Shown here piece after piece: positions 55,634-64,000 of a DNA stretch of 64,000 nt. This DNA comes from Parastagonospora avenae f. sp. tritici 18332-5. Lineage: Eukaryota; Ascomycota; Dothideomycetes; Pleosporales; Phaeosphaeriaceae. Every line of letters starts with the position of its first letter. Positions within the stretch are counted from its first letter, which is position 1. The position numbers and the translations under genes were made by a program. The stretch is from the NCBI GenBank assembly GCA_022559985.1, contig JAFJTR010000029.1, forward strand, positions 248,001-312,000, in the 5' to 3' direction. The notes beneath the pieces are model-generated. The model had not been told where the DNA came from, did not search any database, and saw only the letters and a list, made by a program, of their open reading frames with translations.

Positions 55634-56554
55634 TCATGTGAAAATGCTGCTTCCGGGGCTGTCCCTCCGCTTCTCGTATAACCACTTGTTGTTCAGTCCC
55701 ACGCTCGCTCGGCCAGTCGAAGGCGTAGGCGTGCCCGGAGTTGCGCTCGACGAGCTGTCTCCAAACAGACTGCCGCTCATCGGCGTTCCCCCATAGCTCA
55801 ATCGCTTCGACGTCGACCCGGAAAGTGCCTTTTGGAACAGTGGACTGCCGCTGCTTTGGTTAGGCGAGAATGGCGAGTTGGACGTGGATAGAGCGAAGCC
55901 ACCACGTGCCCCCGACAGAGGAGATTGCGAGCTGCGGTCTTGGTTGCTGAAGCTGCTGCTGCGCGGCGTAGAGCGTTGGTATCGCGGGGGCGTGACGTAG
56001 TTTGGTGATGCGAATGCAGAGCCGGGTGTTTGCGGCGACATGACGTCTGTCCGCAGGCCCATGGACGCGCGCTGTGAGGGCGTGAGGGGGATGTCGGCGA
56101 TGTCGTCGGGGTAGTAGCGGCGGACGAGAGGCAGGAACGCGATGACGATGTTGACGGCGAAGGCGAGGCGAATGAGAACTATGGCCCACTCGCTGTACGG
56201 GACAGCCCTGACCACGGTGTTGATGGGTGTGCTGGAAGCCAAGTCAGACAGAGAGTCTATGAGGTGTAGGGAGGGGTGGACATACGCGGCATACTCTAGC
56301 AGCTTCACCTGCGAGGTGATGGTGTTGCCATACATGGAGAGGAAGAGCAGGCCAGCGTTGGCGGTAATAGCGCGTACGTTGCGCTCGTCAAAGGTGGTTG
56401 CATACTGGCGGCGCGCGATCTCATCGAACTTGGGATGCTTCCATGACCCGCCTGGCGTGTACGGCTGATCGGCTTGCGCGGCTGGAGTTGAGGGTGTGGA
56501 AGGTGTCGCAGGCGTACGCTGTACCGCAGACTGCGTAGTTCTGGCGAGAGACAT
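55634..56554 (-). CDS. POM34: Nuclear pore membrane protein Pom34
   Basis: The frame is open from 56554 to 55634, but a 54-nt segment (56232-56285) has GTATGT at one end and TTCCAG at the other. Removing it keeps frame and joins LLEYAA to TPINTVV, giving 288 aa. Two membrane helices (ANAGLLFLSMYGNTITS and AIVLIRLAFAVNIVIAFLPL) fit the Pom34/NPCC family. The N-terminal 45 residues are Thr/Pro-rich. The C-terminal half is a Ser/Pro-rich disordered tail with FG-less repeats such as SGSPLFQKALS. Pom34 anchors the pore with Pom152 and Ndc1 in yeast. The gene converges with the DUF4748 gene, with about 190 bases between stops. Confidence 0.8.
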   Translation of the reverse strand: MSLARTTQSAVQRTPATPSTPSTPAAQADQPYTPGGSWKHPKFDEIARRQYATTFDERNVRAITANAGLLFLSMYGNTITSQVKLLEYAAYVHPSLHLIDSLSDLASSTPINTVVRAVPYSEWAIVLIRLAFAVNIVIAFLPLVRRYYPDDIADIPLTPSQRASMGLRTDVMSPQTPGSAFASPNYVTPPRYQRSTPRSSSFSNQDRSSQSPLSGARGGFALSTSNSPFSPNQSSGSPLFQKALSGSTSKRLSYGGTPMSGSLFGDSSSSATPGTPTPSTGRASVGLNNKWLYEKRRDSPGSSIFT

Positions 56555-56957
56555 GGTTTTGGAAGCTCTTGAAGCTATGCAGCTCCCTTTGTTTGTGGTG
56601 GGTTTGGTCGAGATTCAGAATGCGATAATTAAGGTGATGTCGTTATGGCTTTCAAATCCTGTTCCTATTCCTGTGGGGTTAGTGGTTAGTGGTTAGTACT
56701 TTGTCGGACGGTCGATTCGTTATAGGCGCATCGTGGTGGGAGTGAATGTCGAGGTGGTGGTCGTGCAGCAACGGCGACTGTCAACAATTGCAACGGGCGG
56801 CGCTCGGAGGTTTCGGTCCAGGCGCGCGGACCCCTGCAGCCACATGTACTAGCTTTCACCCCGCCGGGCCCGCCGCTGCTCGCTAGCTTCCCAAGCTTAC
56901 GAAGTACAAGCCTCACTGTTCCGCTCTTCACATTGACAGCTTCTCTGCACACGCAAG
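56555..56957. other. Divergent promoter region of POM34 and the AMP-binding gene
   Basis: The two genes start 403 bp apart on opposite strands. No coding signal lies between them. Confidence 0.5.
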
Positions 56958-58756
56958 ATGGGAGGGCTAATCGAGCAGCTGGACGGCTCCATCTCCGCTA
57001 TCCTAGCCGGCTGGAACACATACACGACCCTCATCGCGGTCGGAATCATCGGCTTCATAAGCTGGATCATATACGACACGGCTGATGCCGACACGCACCC
57101 ATTGCTGCTTGCCAGACAGGCCCAGGCTTCATATGTGAGGCAGCCGGGAGAGTCCGCCATCTTCAGATCTCCCGAGACTCCTCATGGCTGTACGTGTCTG
57201 CCCACGATATTGCTGCTTGGTATGCTGACGCACATCAGACCCTCTCCGCACCGGTCTTGCTGTAAAGCCCCCAGGTGCTCCCATGTACTCTGCCGGCAAG
57301 GATGGCGACCTTCGAGATATCTGGCGACGCGTTGTTGGTGAAATCCCTCTCGAGCGGAGTGCGACTTCAAGCGGCACAGCCACTGTCATGACCGTCTACG
57401 GCAAGGAAGGCGTCTCGGAACACAAGGTCCAAGGCATAAGCAAGGAGATTGCCATTATTGGCAAGCACTTCAAGGACCACGGCGCAAAGAGAGTCGCCAT
57501 CTATCTACCCAACAGCATCGAGTTCTTGGCTGCACTTTTCGCAGGCGCTTTCTACGGCTTCACCCCCATCTTGATCCCGTACAACCAGCCCCATCCAGCC
57601 CTCGTCGACCTTCTCGTCCAAACGGGAGCCGACGCTCTCATTGCTGAAGCTGGCTCCGTGCCCCTCGCTGATGTCATTCAAGGAGCCTCCGGTCTGCGCC
57701 AGATCATCTGGACTGTCGAGAAGACCAGCAGGCATATGGACTGGAGCGAGGTGCCCGAGGGTATTGGTGGAAAGATTGACGTCTCAGTATGGCATGAGCT
57801 CGTTCAGGACCAGCAGAATGGAACCGTTGCCCTGCCCTCCAGTACCGACAAAGCCCCAGGCGTTGTGTTCCTCTGGCAGGAGACTGTTGGGAAACCTGCC
57901 GAGATCGTCGAATTCACCCAGCAAAACCTCGCTGCCGCTGTCGGCTCCCTCATCACTGCATTGCCTGCCGCACATCGCTTCAACTCCTCTGATACCTTCC
58001 TACCTGCCGATGCATTTACACACTCCTACAGCTTGTGTCTGACTTTGGCTGCTCTATTCGCTCATTCTACTGTTGTCATCAACTCGGTTGCTGGACAGGG
58101 AGTCGATCTCACTCTGGCTACCCGATCGATTGCCCCTACCATTGCAGTTGTCTCTGCTGAAACTGCGGCCAAGCTCCACAGCACTACGAGCGCATCTGGA
58201 CTGAGCGGGCCAAAGAAGTTCGCCCATTACCTCGAGACTCGCATGCTGACCGCTGGCCGTCTGCCAACTGATACATTTCTGACCAAGCTGAATGCTCCCT
58301 CACGCGCAACCCTAGGCACGACACCGGGAAAGCTGCGGCTGCTCTTTGTTTCTGAGCGAGCTGGTCTCAATACTCCACCTTTGAGCTCCGAAGACTTGTC
58401 AGATCTGCGCATCTACACCAAGGCCCGTGTTTTGTACGCTTTGACAGCTGCCAAAGTTGCTGGCGCAGTCGCCCAGACCAACGTCTACGACTACCGACGT
58501 GGGCTGGCGCCATCGAGCAAGCACAGCCATTTCGGTGTGCCACTCAGCAGTCTCGAGATCAAGTTGAAAGACACCCCACAGCACAAGACTACTGACGATC
58601 ACATCGCTGGTGATTTGATCGTGACTGGATCATCGGTGGCGGGCGGTGAGACATCGTTGGGAGTGAATGGTGAGTTTTTGCATTATTCGACTGATGCTAT
58701 TGTATTGACATCAGACAGCAACCTTCCGGGAAGACCATACCTTGGCATATGTATAG
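56958..58756 (+). CDS. Membrane-anchored AMP-binding (adenylate-forming) protein with degenerate active site
   Basis: Three exons (56958-57189, 57239-58669, 58719-58756) give 566 aa. Residues about 20-40 are a membrane helix (YTTLIAVGIIGFISWIIYD). The rest resembles acyl-CoA synthetases: HPLLLARQAQASYVRQPGES, DLRDIWRRVVGE, then VAIYLPNSIEFLAALFAGAFYG. The usual nucleotide-binding S/T-G-rich loop (TSGTTGxPK) is replaced by WQETVGKPAE. The LPADAFTHSY block keeps its place. I find no clear YGxTE or TGD motif and the usual C-terminal lid domain is absent; the protein ends soon after IAGDLIVTGSSVAG with FREDHTLAYV. Such proteins occur in many ascomycetes as I recall, with unknown role. Activity is doubtful; a scaffold or lipid-binding role is possible. 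Confidence 0.8.
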
Positions 58757-59003
58757 ATATTACAATTGATCAGCGTGACTGTACCACGTTTCACGCTATC
58801 TTCGTTCTTGCGTTGCTCACCCTTTTCGCTTGTAATGCTTCCGTGTGGCGATTTCCTCTCATTAGTCAGACAAGTCTTGCTATTGTCCTTGTTCACTCTC
58901 ACTTTGCGCTCACTTAGGCTTTCGCCTAGTACGGCGGTTGCTAGGTAACAACCTCCTTTTGCATGACAATACATCTACCTGAACACAAGAACTTATTGCT
59001 GAC

Positions 59004-59049
<46 letters not shown>

Positions 59050-59152
59050 CCTGGAAGCAATTATCGCACAATTACCGCACCACTGGCTTTACTTCCACTC
59101 CAATCTCAAATTCGGAGTTCCCCAAACCGCACGTACAAAGCTAGGCCACGAC
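58757..59152. other. Intergenic region with (CA)n tract
   Basis: This is the 3' flank of the AMP-binding gene and 5' leader of the next gene. The only clear feature is the CA repeat. Confidence 0.5.
59008..59046. repeat. (CA)n microsatellite
   Basis: About 19 units of CA end roughly 106 bases upstream of the next start codon, so likely in its promoter or 5' UTR. Confidence 0.95.
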
Positions 59153-60490
59153 ATGAATCCGCCTCTTAGTCCTTTGGACCTCGAGGGTCCCGTCCCAACG
59201 AGTTCACGAAAGCGCACAGCATCCGCCATCTCACAACCTCTCGTCCCACCCGCTTCAGACGATATTACTCCGCGTATCCTCCATCGCCGTCGTCACCGCG
59301 TCGAAAATGCCGCGGCGTCCGTTTGGGAACCAGACATCCCCGTTACCTCGAAACCCGCCGCCGACGATGCCAACGCATCCCCGCCAACCGCCTCGACCAT
59401 CCCACCCGCGCCCTTCAACATCTACCGCTCCCTCCTCCGCCACCCAAACCTCTTCTTCCAATTCGCCCTACGCCTCCCCCTCGCCTCCGCCATCAACCTC
59501 TACGCCATCGACAAAGAATTCCACTACCTCTTCAACAAATACAGCGTCTCGATCCTGCACGACTACGCGCGCTACTGGGCCCCCATCAGCAGCCATGTCT
59601 TCACCTGGATCCTCTTCCCGCACCTTTGCATCTCCGACCCCATGCTGCGCCCCATGAACAACCGCGTCTGGCTCGCCCGCGACGTCCCCAGCTGGCGCTG
59701 GGTCGGCATGGTGCTGCACCGGCAAACCATTGTGCGCGGGATTCTCTCGTCCCTCACGCTCGAGGGCTGCGGCGCGCTGCCATCGGCCGCTGAATCCGTG
59801 CTGTGTAAATTCTGGCTCCTAACCGAGTTCAAACACACACATCAGCGCCAGTCTTTCCTGCAGGATGTGGAGATCTGGAGCGACAGTGATATCCTGCTGT
59901 TCCACATGTTGCTCGTGAAATTGGACATGCGCCTCACGCACCCGATCCTCAGCAACGCGCCCTGCTCACTGAGCCATTTGCTGCTCAATCAGCCCTCCCT
60001 AACGCCCCTGTACGACCTCCTCACCAGCAAAAACGAGGTGCGCTACCCAGACCTCGTCCCGCTGATGATCCGCACATATCCGATGGACACATTCGACCTA
60101 CTCACCTTCCCGTACCTCGACGACGAAGAAATCACGGACGTGGACGAAGAAGACTGGAACATACTGGGCAAAGAAGGGTGGAGTGAGTTTGGCGGGGCGA
60201 TGGAGCTGGCGCTGGATTGCGTGGTCAACGAGGGGCTGAGGAGAGAATTACACGCCGAGGCGTATTTGTTGGAGTTTGTCATGTTTGGATATGAGGACGG
60301 CGTGGCGAGGAAGTGGAGGAAGGGGGAAAGGGGGTACGAGGGGGCGTTTGGGAGGGGGAGGAAGGGGGTGATTAGGGAGGTGGATGAGCGGGTTGGGTTG
60401 GTGGATGAGATGGAGAGGAAAAGGGACGGGGATGGGGATGGGGATGAGGATGGGGATGGCGATGGCGAAGAGATGGAACTCGGTGTTTGA
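59153..60490 (+). CDS. Conserved-looking hypothetical protein, helical core and Asp/Gly tail
   Basis: A single exon of 445 aa. The first 95 residues are Pro/Ser/Arg-rich and disordered. A helical core begins near residue 95 with NIYRSLLRHPNLFFQFALRL and continues INLYAIDKEFHYLFNKY, which reads like a degenerate F-box/helical start. Trp-rich segments (WAPISSHVFTWILFP, then WRWVGMVLHR) follow. The C-terminal part is acidic and ends in a DGDGDGDEDGDGDG tail coded by a 60427-60470 repeat. Codon use changes to G-rich in the tail. I do not know the family or function; an F-box relationship is only a guess. Confidence 0.65.
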   Translation: MNPPLSPLDLEGPVPTSSRKRTASAISQPLVPPASDDITPRILHRRRHRVENAAASVWEPDIPVTSKPAADDANASPPTASTIPPAPFNIYRSLLRHPNLFFQFALRLPLASAINLYAIDKEFHYLFNKYSVSILHDYARYWAPISSHVFTWILFPHLCISDPMLRPMNNRVWLARDVPSWRWVGMVLHRQTIVRGILSSLTLEGCGALPSAAESVLCKFWLLTEFKHTHQRQSFLQDVEIWSDSDILLFHMLLVKLDMRLTHPILSNAPCSLSHLLLNQPSLTPLYDLLTSKNEVRYPDLVPLMIRTYPMDTFDLLTFPYLDDEEITDVDEEDWNILGKEGWSEFGGAMELALDCVVNEGLRRELHAEAYLLEFVMFGYEDGVARKWRKGERGYEGAFGRGRKGVIREVDERVGLVDEMERKRDGDGDGDEDGDGDGEEMELGV

Positions 60491-61322
60491 GAAATGCTGC
60501 GAAGTATCGAGACAGACTGGGAAAGGCAAGCCTTGCTGACGACTTGAGGCTTTTACACTCGTCATGCTGGAGTGGCTGGGCGAGGGAAGGTGCCGTTGCT
60601 CTGGTCCTGAGGAGGGTATGGATTTCAGATACTGGAAGAGTAGACGCGTGGAAAAGCTGGGGTCGACATTGTCTTCTCATGCACGAGAAAGCGGTCGTGT
60701 TTACTATTCCTTACTGTCTGCCTAGTCCTTGCATGAACTAAGCTAGGCCACGGCTTAACCACGCAAAATCAACTCACAAAATTGACAACTTAGAGACGCA
60801 AGTATATGGATGCTTGGATGCAAAGCTGAGAGAGAATTATCTCGAAGAGTTGTTGTGTTGCAAGCCTGCGCGTGCTCAAGGTGCCCGGGCCTAAAAATCG
60901 AAAAATATGAGCTTCTTCGTACGCCGGATGTACAGGCGGTGCGGATGGCCCTGTCTCCGGGGTCGCCGACGTATTATGTGGCTTCGAATGGGCCTTGTGA
61001 GTATTTGGCGCCGGCGTGAGAAGGGGAGAAGCGACCTGCTGGGGGCGGTTACTTGGTTCTCGATTAACATCTACTCGCAAAGGATGGGATATGAATCTCG
61101 AAGGTGTCGTGAGTTGCTGATTGTCCCATTACATATGGCTGATCACTTGAAGACTGGGTATTAGAATGTGCGCGCCGACACTTTTCAATCATGACATGAA
61201 AAATATAACACATCGGGTGTTAATACTCGCTGGTCGAAAAAGCTACTGCCACTCGAAACTTGGAGCGAAGCTTCCTTTGTTCCTATCTCAAACCTTGATA
61301 CATATACCTCTTTCCTATCAAA
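60491..61322. other. Convergent intergenic region
   Basis: The 3' regions of the hypothetical gene and of the minus-strand NCS1 permease face each other. No gene is supported. Confidence 0.5.
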
Positions 61323-63177
61323 CTACAATATCCCATCGAACCTCGCCTTCCATCCCGTCTTCTCATGCCCACCCTCCCCACTCCCAATACTCACGCTCTC
61401 ATCCACCACCCCTGCGCCATCGTAAATGTCATCCGGCAAAACCGCCTTTTCGATGAATGTCTCCGTCGGCGGCGCAACCCACACCTCCAGCACCACATAT
61501 ACCAGACTCGTCGCTACGAACCCCAACAGCCAGCCAAACGTATACGGCCTAGATCCCACGCCCACATCCACGCCCGGATTGATCGAATTGATAAATCCCG
61601 GTAGATTCGGCACGACGCCGACCACAAACGCCGTGATGGCGCGCCAGTTACATCCCGCCGTGTACCGATAAATGCCATTGGGTTGATACAGCGCAAGCGT
61701 ATCGTACTTGCGCTTATGTACGATCCAAAAATCCCAGACCAAAATCGCCGCAATCGGCCCCAAGAACACCGCATACGCACTCATGAAATTCAAAAAACTG
61801 CCCGCGCTCTTCAGGATCTTCCAGGGCACCAGCGCCCACGAAAGCACCGCGCAGATCAACTGGCCGCGCCGGATATTCACGTACTGTGGGAACAAGGCGG
61901 TCAGGTCGTTGGCTGCGGAGAGAGAGTTGGCGGAGATGTTGACGCCGAGCGCGGCGAGGGCGAAGCTGGAGGCCGCGAAGAAGCGGCAGGCGCGGTTGTC
62001 CCAGTGGGCGATGAGCGCCATGGGGTCCCAGTCGAGGCTGCCGTATTTGACGTGCCCAGCGGAGGTGGCGGCGACGCCGATGAAGGAGATGAATGTGAAG
62101 ACGAGCGGGAGGAAGGGGACGTAGATGAGTTGCCACTTCACGGAGACGCGGGAGTAGCGGGAGAAATCGGCCTTTTTGTGGGGGTCAGTACAGTGTCCTA
62201 TACCAGACGTAATTTGAATGGAAATGGTGGATGCGTTACCTGGTTCACGGATAGTGTGGCGAAGTTTCCAATGACGGAGGTTAGGGAGGAGAGGAATGCC
62301 CACGAGTACGCACTTCCCTCCAACGTCGCCTTTTGCGCCCACATCTCGCCCCCATCCGTGCTCACAAACGCCCAGATCAGAATCGCAATCCACGCAATCG
62401 GCACAATCACACTCTTGGCCATAAACAGCCATCTCAGGTTATTCGGATGCATGCACAGAAACGGGACACTGGCGAGCCAAAACAGCAAAAAGCTGACCAT
62501 GGTGTTCGTCTCGATGCCCTGGGATTCAGGAATGCCGTTCTCGAGGGTGAGGAAGGAGGGCCAGATGGCGCCGAGCATCACGCGGGTTGCGTTGGCGCCG
62601 TTCATGTTTTGGATGGCGAACCAGAAGATTGCGAGGATGGCGCGTGAGATGATGGCGATGTAGGAGCCCCAGAAACCCCAGGATGCGCGCGCGAGGACGG
62701 GGAAGGGGACGTGGTGGATTACGCCGATGGCGCCGTTTAGGGCGATGATGAAGGAGATCATGAAGAATGCGAGGGCAACTATTCCGAGGGATTCGCGCCA
62801 TGATAGACCTGAATGGGGGTATTAGGTGGGTGGTTGGACGAGATTGAATAGTGGAATGTACCGATTGCGATTATGGAGGAGGCGAATTGCCATGTTGCTG
62901 CACTGAGAAGATGTCAGATCGATTGTATTGAGGCCACTGGGGATGACGTTTACTTGAAAGCATCAGATACCCAGTACGAGATAAAGCTCGTAACGCCCCA
63001 CTTTCGGGCATGGCGAGGAACAGGGTCGAGATCTTTGTTTGTCCTGTTCAGACATCAGCACCTCCAACCTTTTCTTCATCTCCTCAGATAAGCTTACCAT
63101 CGCGCGTTACCCTCAGCGAACGCTGACTTTGGCTGCTCGACCTTCCACGTAAAGTGGGGTTTCTCAATGACAGGCAT
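61323..63177 (-). CDS. NCS1-family nucleobase/allantoin permease (Fur4/Dal4 type)
   Basis: Five minus-strand exons (63177-63098, 63043-62954, 62902-62862, 62808-62240, 62171-61323) give 542 aa with about 12 helices. Landmarks: WTNKDLDPVPRHARKWG before helix 1, ISYWVSDAFNAATWQFASSI in helix 1, GLSWRESLGIVALAF, HHVPFPVLARASWGFWGSYI, and NQADFSRYSR at the substrate site. Then come the block NISANSLSAANDLTALFPQY and NIRRGQLICAVLSWALVPWK. These fit fungal uracil/allantoin/uridine transporters driven by protons or sodium. The exact substrate is not clear. The joins through the small exons are confirmed by phase and by the continuous WQFASSIIAIGLSW core. Confidence 0.92.
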
Positions 63178-64000
63178 GTTGAGCCGCAGCCGCCTTGTGT
63201 TGGCGTTAAAAGATGGAGTCTGCCACAATCTCCACGAGTTTACCATGGGGACTTGCGCCTCTTTATCCATGTCCTGACCCTCGGCGAAACTAGTTCACGA
63301 CGTGTCGTCTGTATCGTAGCCAAGTGCAGGACAAAGATAAGCCATGCCAAATTCGGAATTCGGTCCCTTTCCCTGGAGAACTAAGGATCTCCAACCACTA
63401 GGAACCCGTGATGCAAGCGAACCCAAGCAAATCGAGACCAGAACGATTCTGCGATTGTCACAAATCTGGAGGCGGGTGCAGATAAGGACCCTTGGTTGGC
63501 TGAACGATCGTCGCGTGCATTCCCTGGATCGGATGGGGCTGGTTTCCACGCGACGGTGAGATGACCACCATGTGCATTGTTTAGTGCCATCGTCCTGAAC
63601 TTGCTACATACAAAGATGTGCGCAATCGCAATTTGAACTCTTACCTGAATACATTTCGCGGAGTTGAGCACCGCCCTCAAGATTATTACTTGGAGAGACA
63701 TGTGGCTGGGCAGTTATGCGATCACGTCGGCTGCTTGGAGCCGATGACCGTCCAGCACAAAGCTCACGATGCACACGAGCAATAGTAGTCTCCAGGTAGG
63801 CGCTTTACATTGCGTTTGGGTGCCTCGGGGATGACGTGATTTTTCATGTAGGTGGTCACCAATCTCCGACATTGTTAGCTATCGCGACAGTCTCACTGTC
63901 ACCCGTGGCAATGTAAGAACGCGCCGTTTGTCTGGGAAGCGTTTACAGTTCTCCTTTCCTTCGCTCGACGAGTACGGATGTATGTAGGCTCAAGCCGTTA
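63178..64000. other. Right-edge region, promoter side of the NCS1 gene
   Basis: No supported gene. The bases next to 63178 are the permease promoter. Short frames at 63295-63701 have no motif. Confidence 0.4.

Noticed and set aside
58963..59169. Frame with His-Thr repeat
   Set aside because: It is just the CA microsatellite read as codons; the real downstream start is at 59153 in another frame.

Overview
This window is nuclear DNA of a filamentous ascomycete (Pezizomycotina; a dothideomycete is my best guess). The grounds are: many short GT-AG introns of about 45-60 nt plus two GC-AG introns; a fungal Zn2Cys6 regulator; HET-domain genes; an Egh16-like secreted protein; a rhodopsin-domain receptor-like protein; and fungal forms of Vma1, Vps1, Pom34, NDUFS6 and the L27 mitoribosomal protein. 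All gene models were built by hand from splice signals, reading-frame phase and family conservation. No alignment or RNA data were available. I saw no tRNA, rRNA, CRISPR array or intact transposon.

Layout. 1-8 kb: a secreted type-B carboxylesterase, complex I NDUFS6, an acetolactate-decarboxylase-like protein with changed metal-ligand positions, and a HET gene broken by in-frame stops. 8-16 kb: an FMP10-like mitochondrial membrane protein, one or two Tyr/Gly-rich low-complexity proteins, a YjbQ/UPF0047 protein, a second decayed HET gene, and a seven-helix rhodopsin-domain protein. 16-19 kb is empty as far as I can see. 19-31 kb is a housekeeping block: an Mpp6-like zinc-knuckle protein, a frameshifted EthD gene, an M16 insulinase/Ste23 protease, Vma1, Vps1 and mitoribosomal L27. 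31-48 kb is mixed: a decayed CorA-like gene, an AMACR-type CoA transferase/racemase, a doubtful relic, an F-box protein convergent with a Zn2Cys6 factor, an MFS sugar transporter, a probably broken F-box-like gene and a 62-codon mitochondrial-type ORF. 48-64 kb: another F-box protein, a Trp-rich GPI-type wall protein, an Egh16-like protein, a DUF4748 protein, the nucleoporin Pom34, a membrane-anchored and degenerate AMP-binding protein, a conserved hypothetical protein and an NCS1 nucleobase permease.

How the genes relate. I see no biosynthetic cluster. The genes fall into core organelle functions (complex I, mitoribosome, V-ATPase, dynamin trafficking, nuclear pore, RNA processing), nutrient uptake (MFS, NCS1), surface or secreted proteins (carboxylesterase, Egh16-like, GPI-type) and fast-evolving accessory genes (HET, CorA-like, F-box). 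Decay is concentrated in the accessory class. Several of the premature stops look like C-to-T changes, which would fit past RIP or cytosine deamination. No finished, clearly new multi-gene system is visible. The best leads are the metal-site-altered acetolactate decarboxylase homologue, the anchored adenylation pseudo-enzyme, the Tyr/Gly-rich pair, and genes whose first exons are only 8-14 nt.
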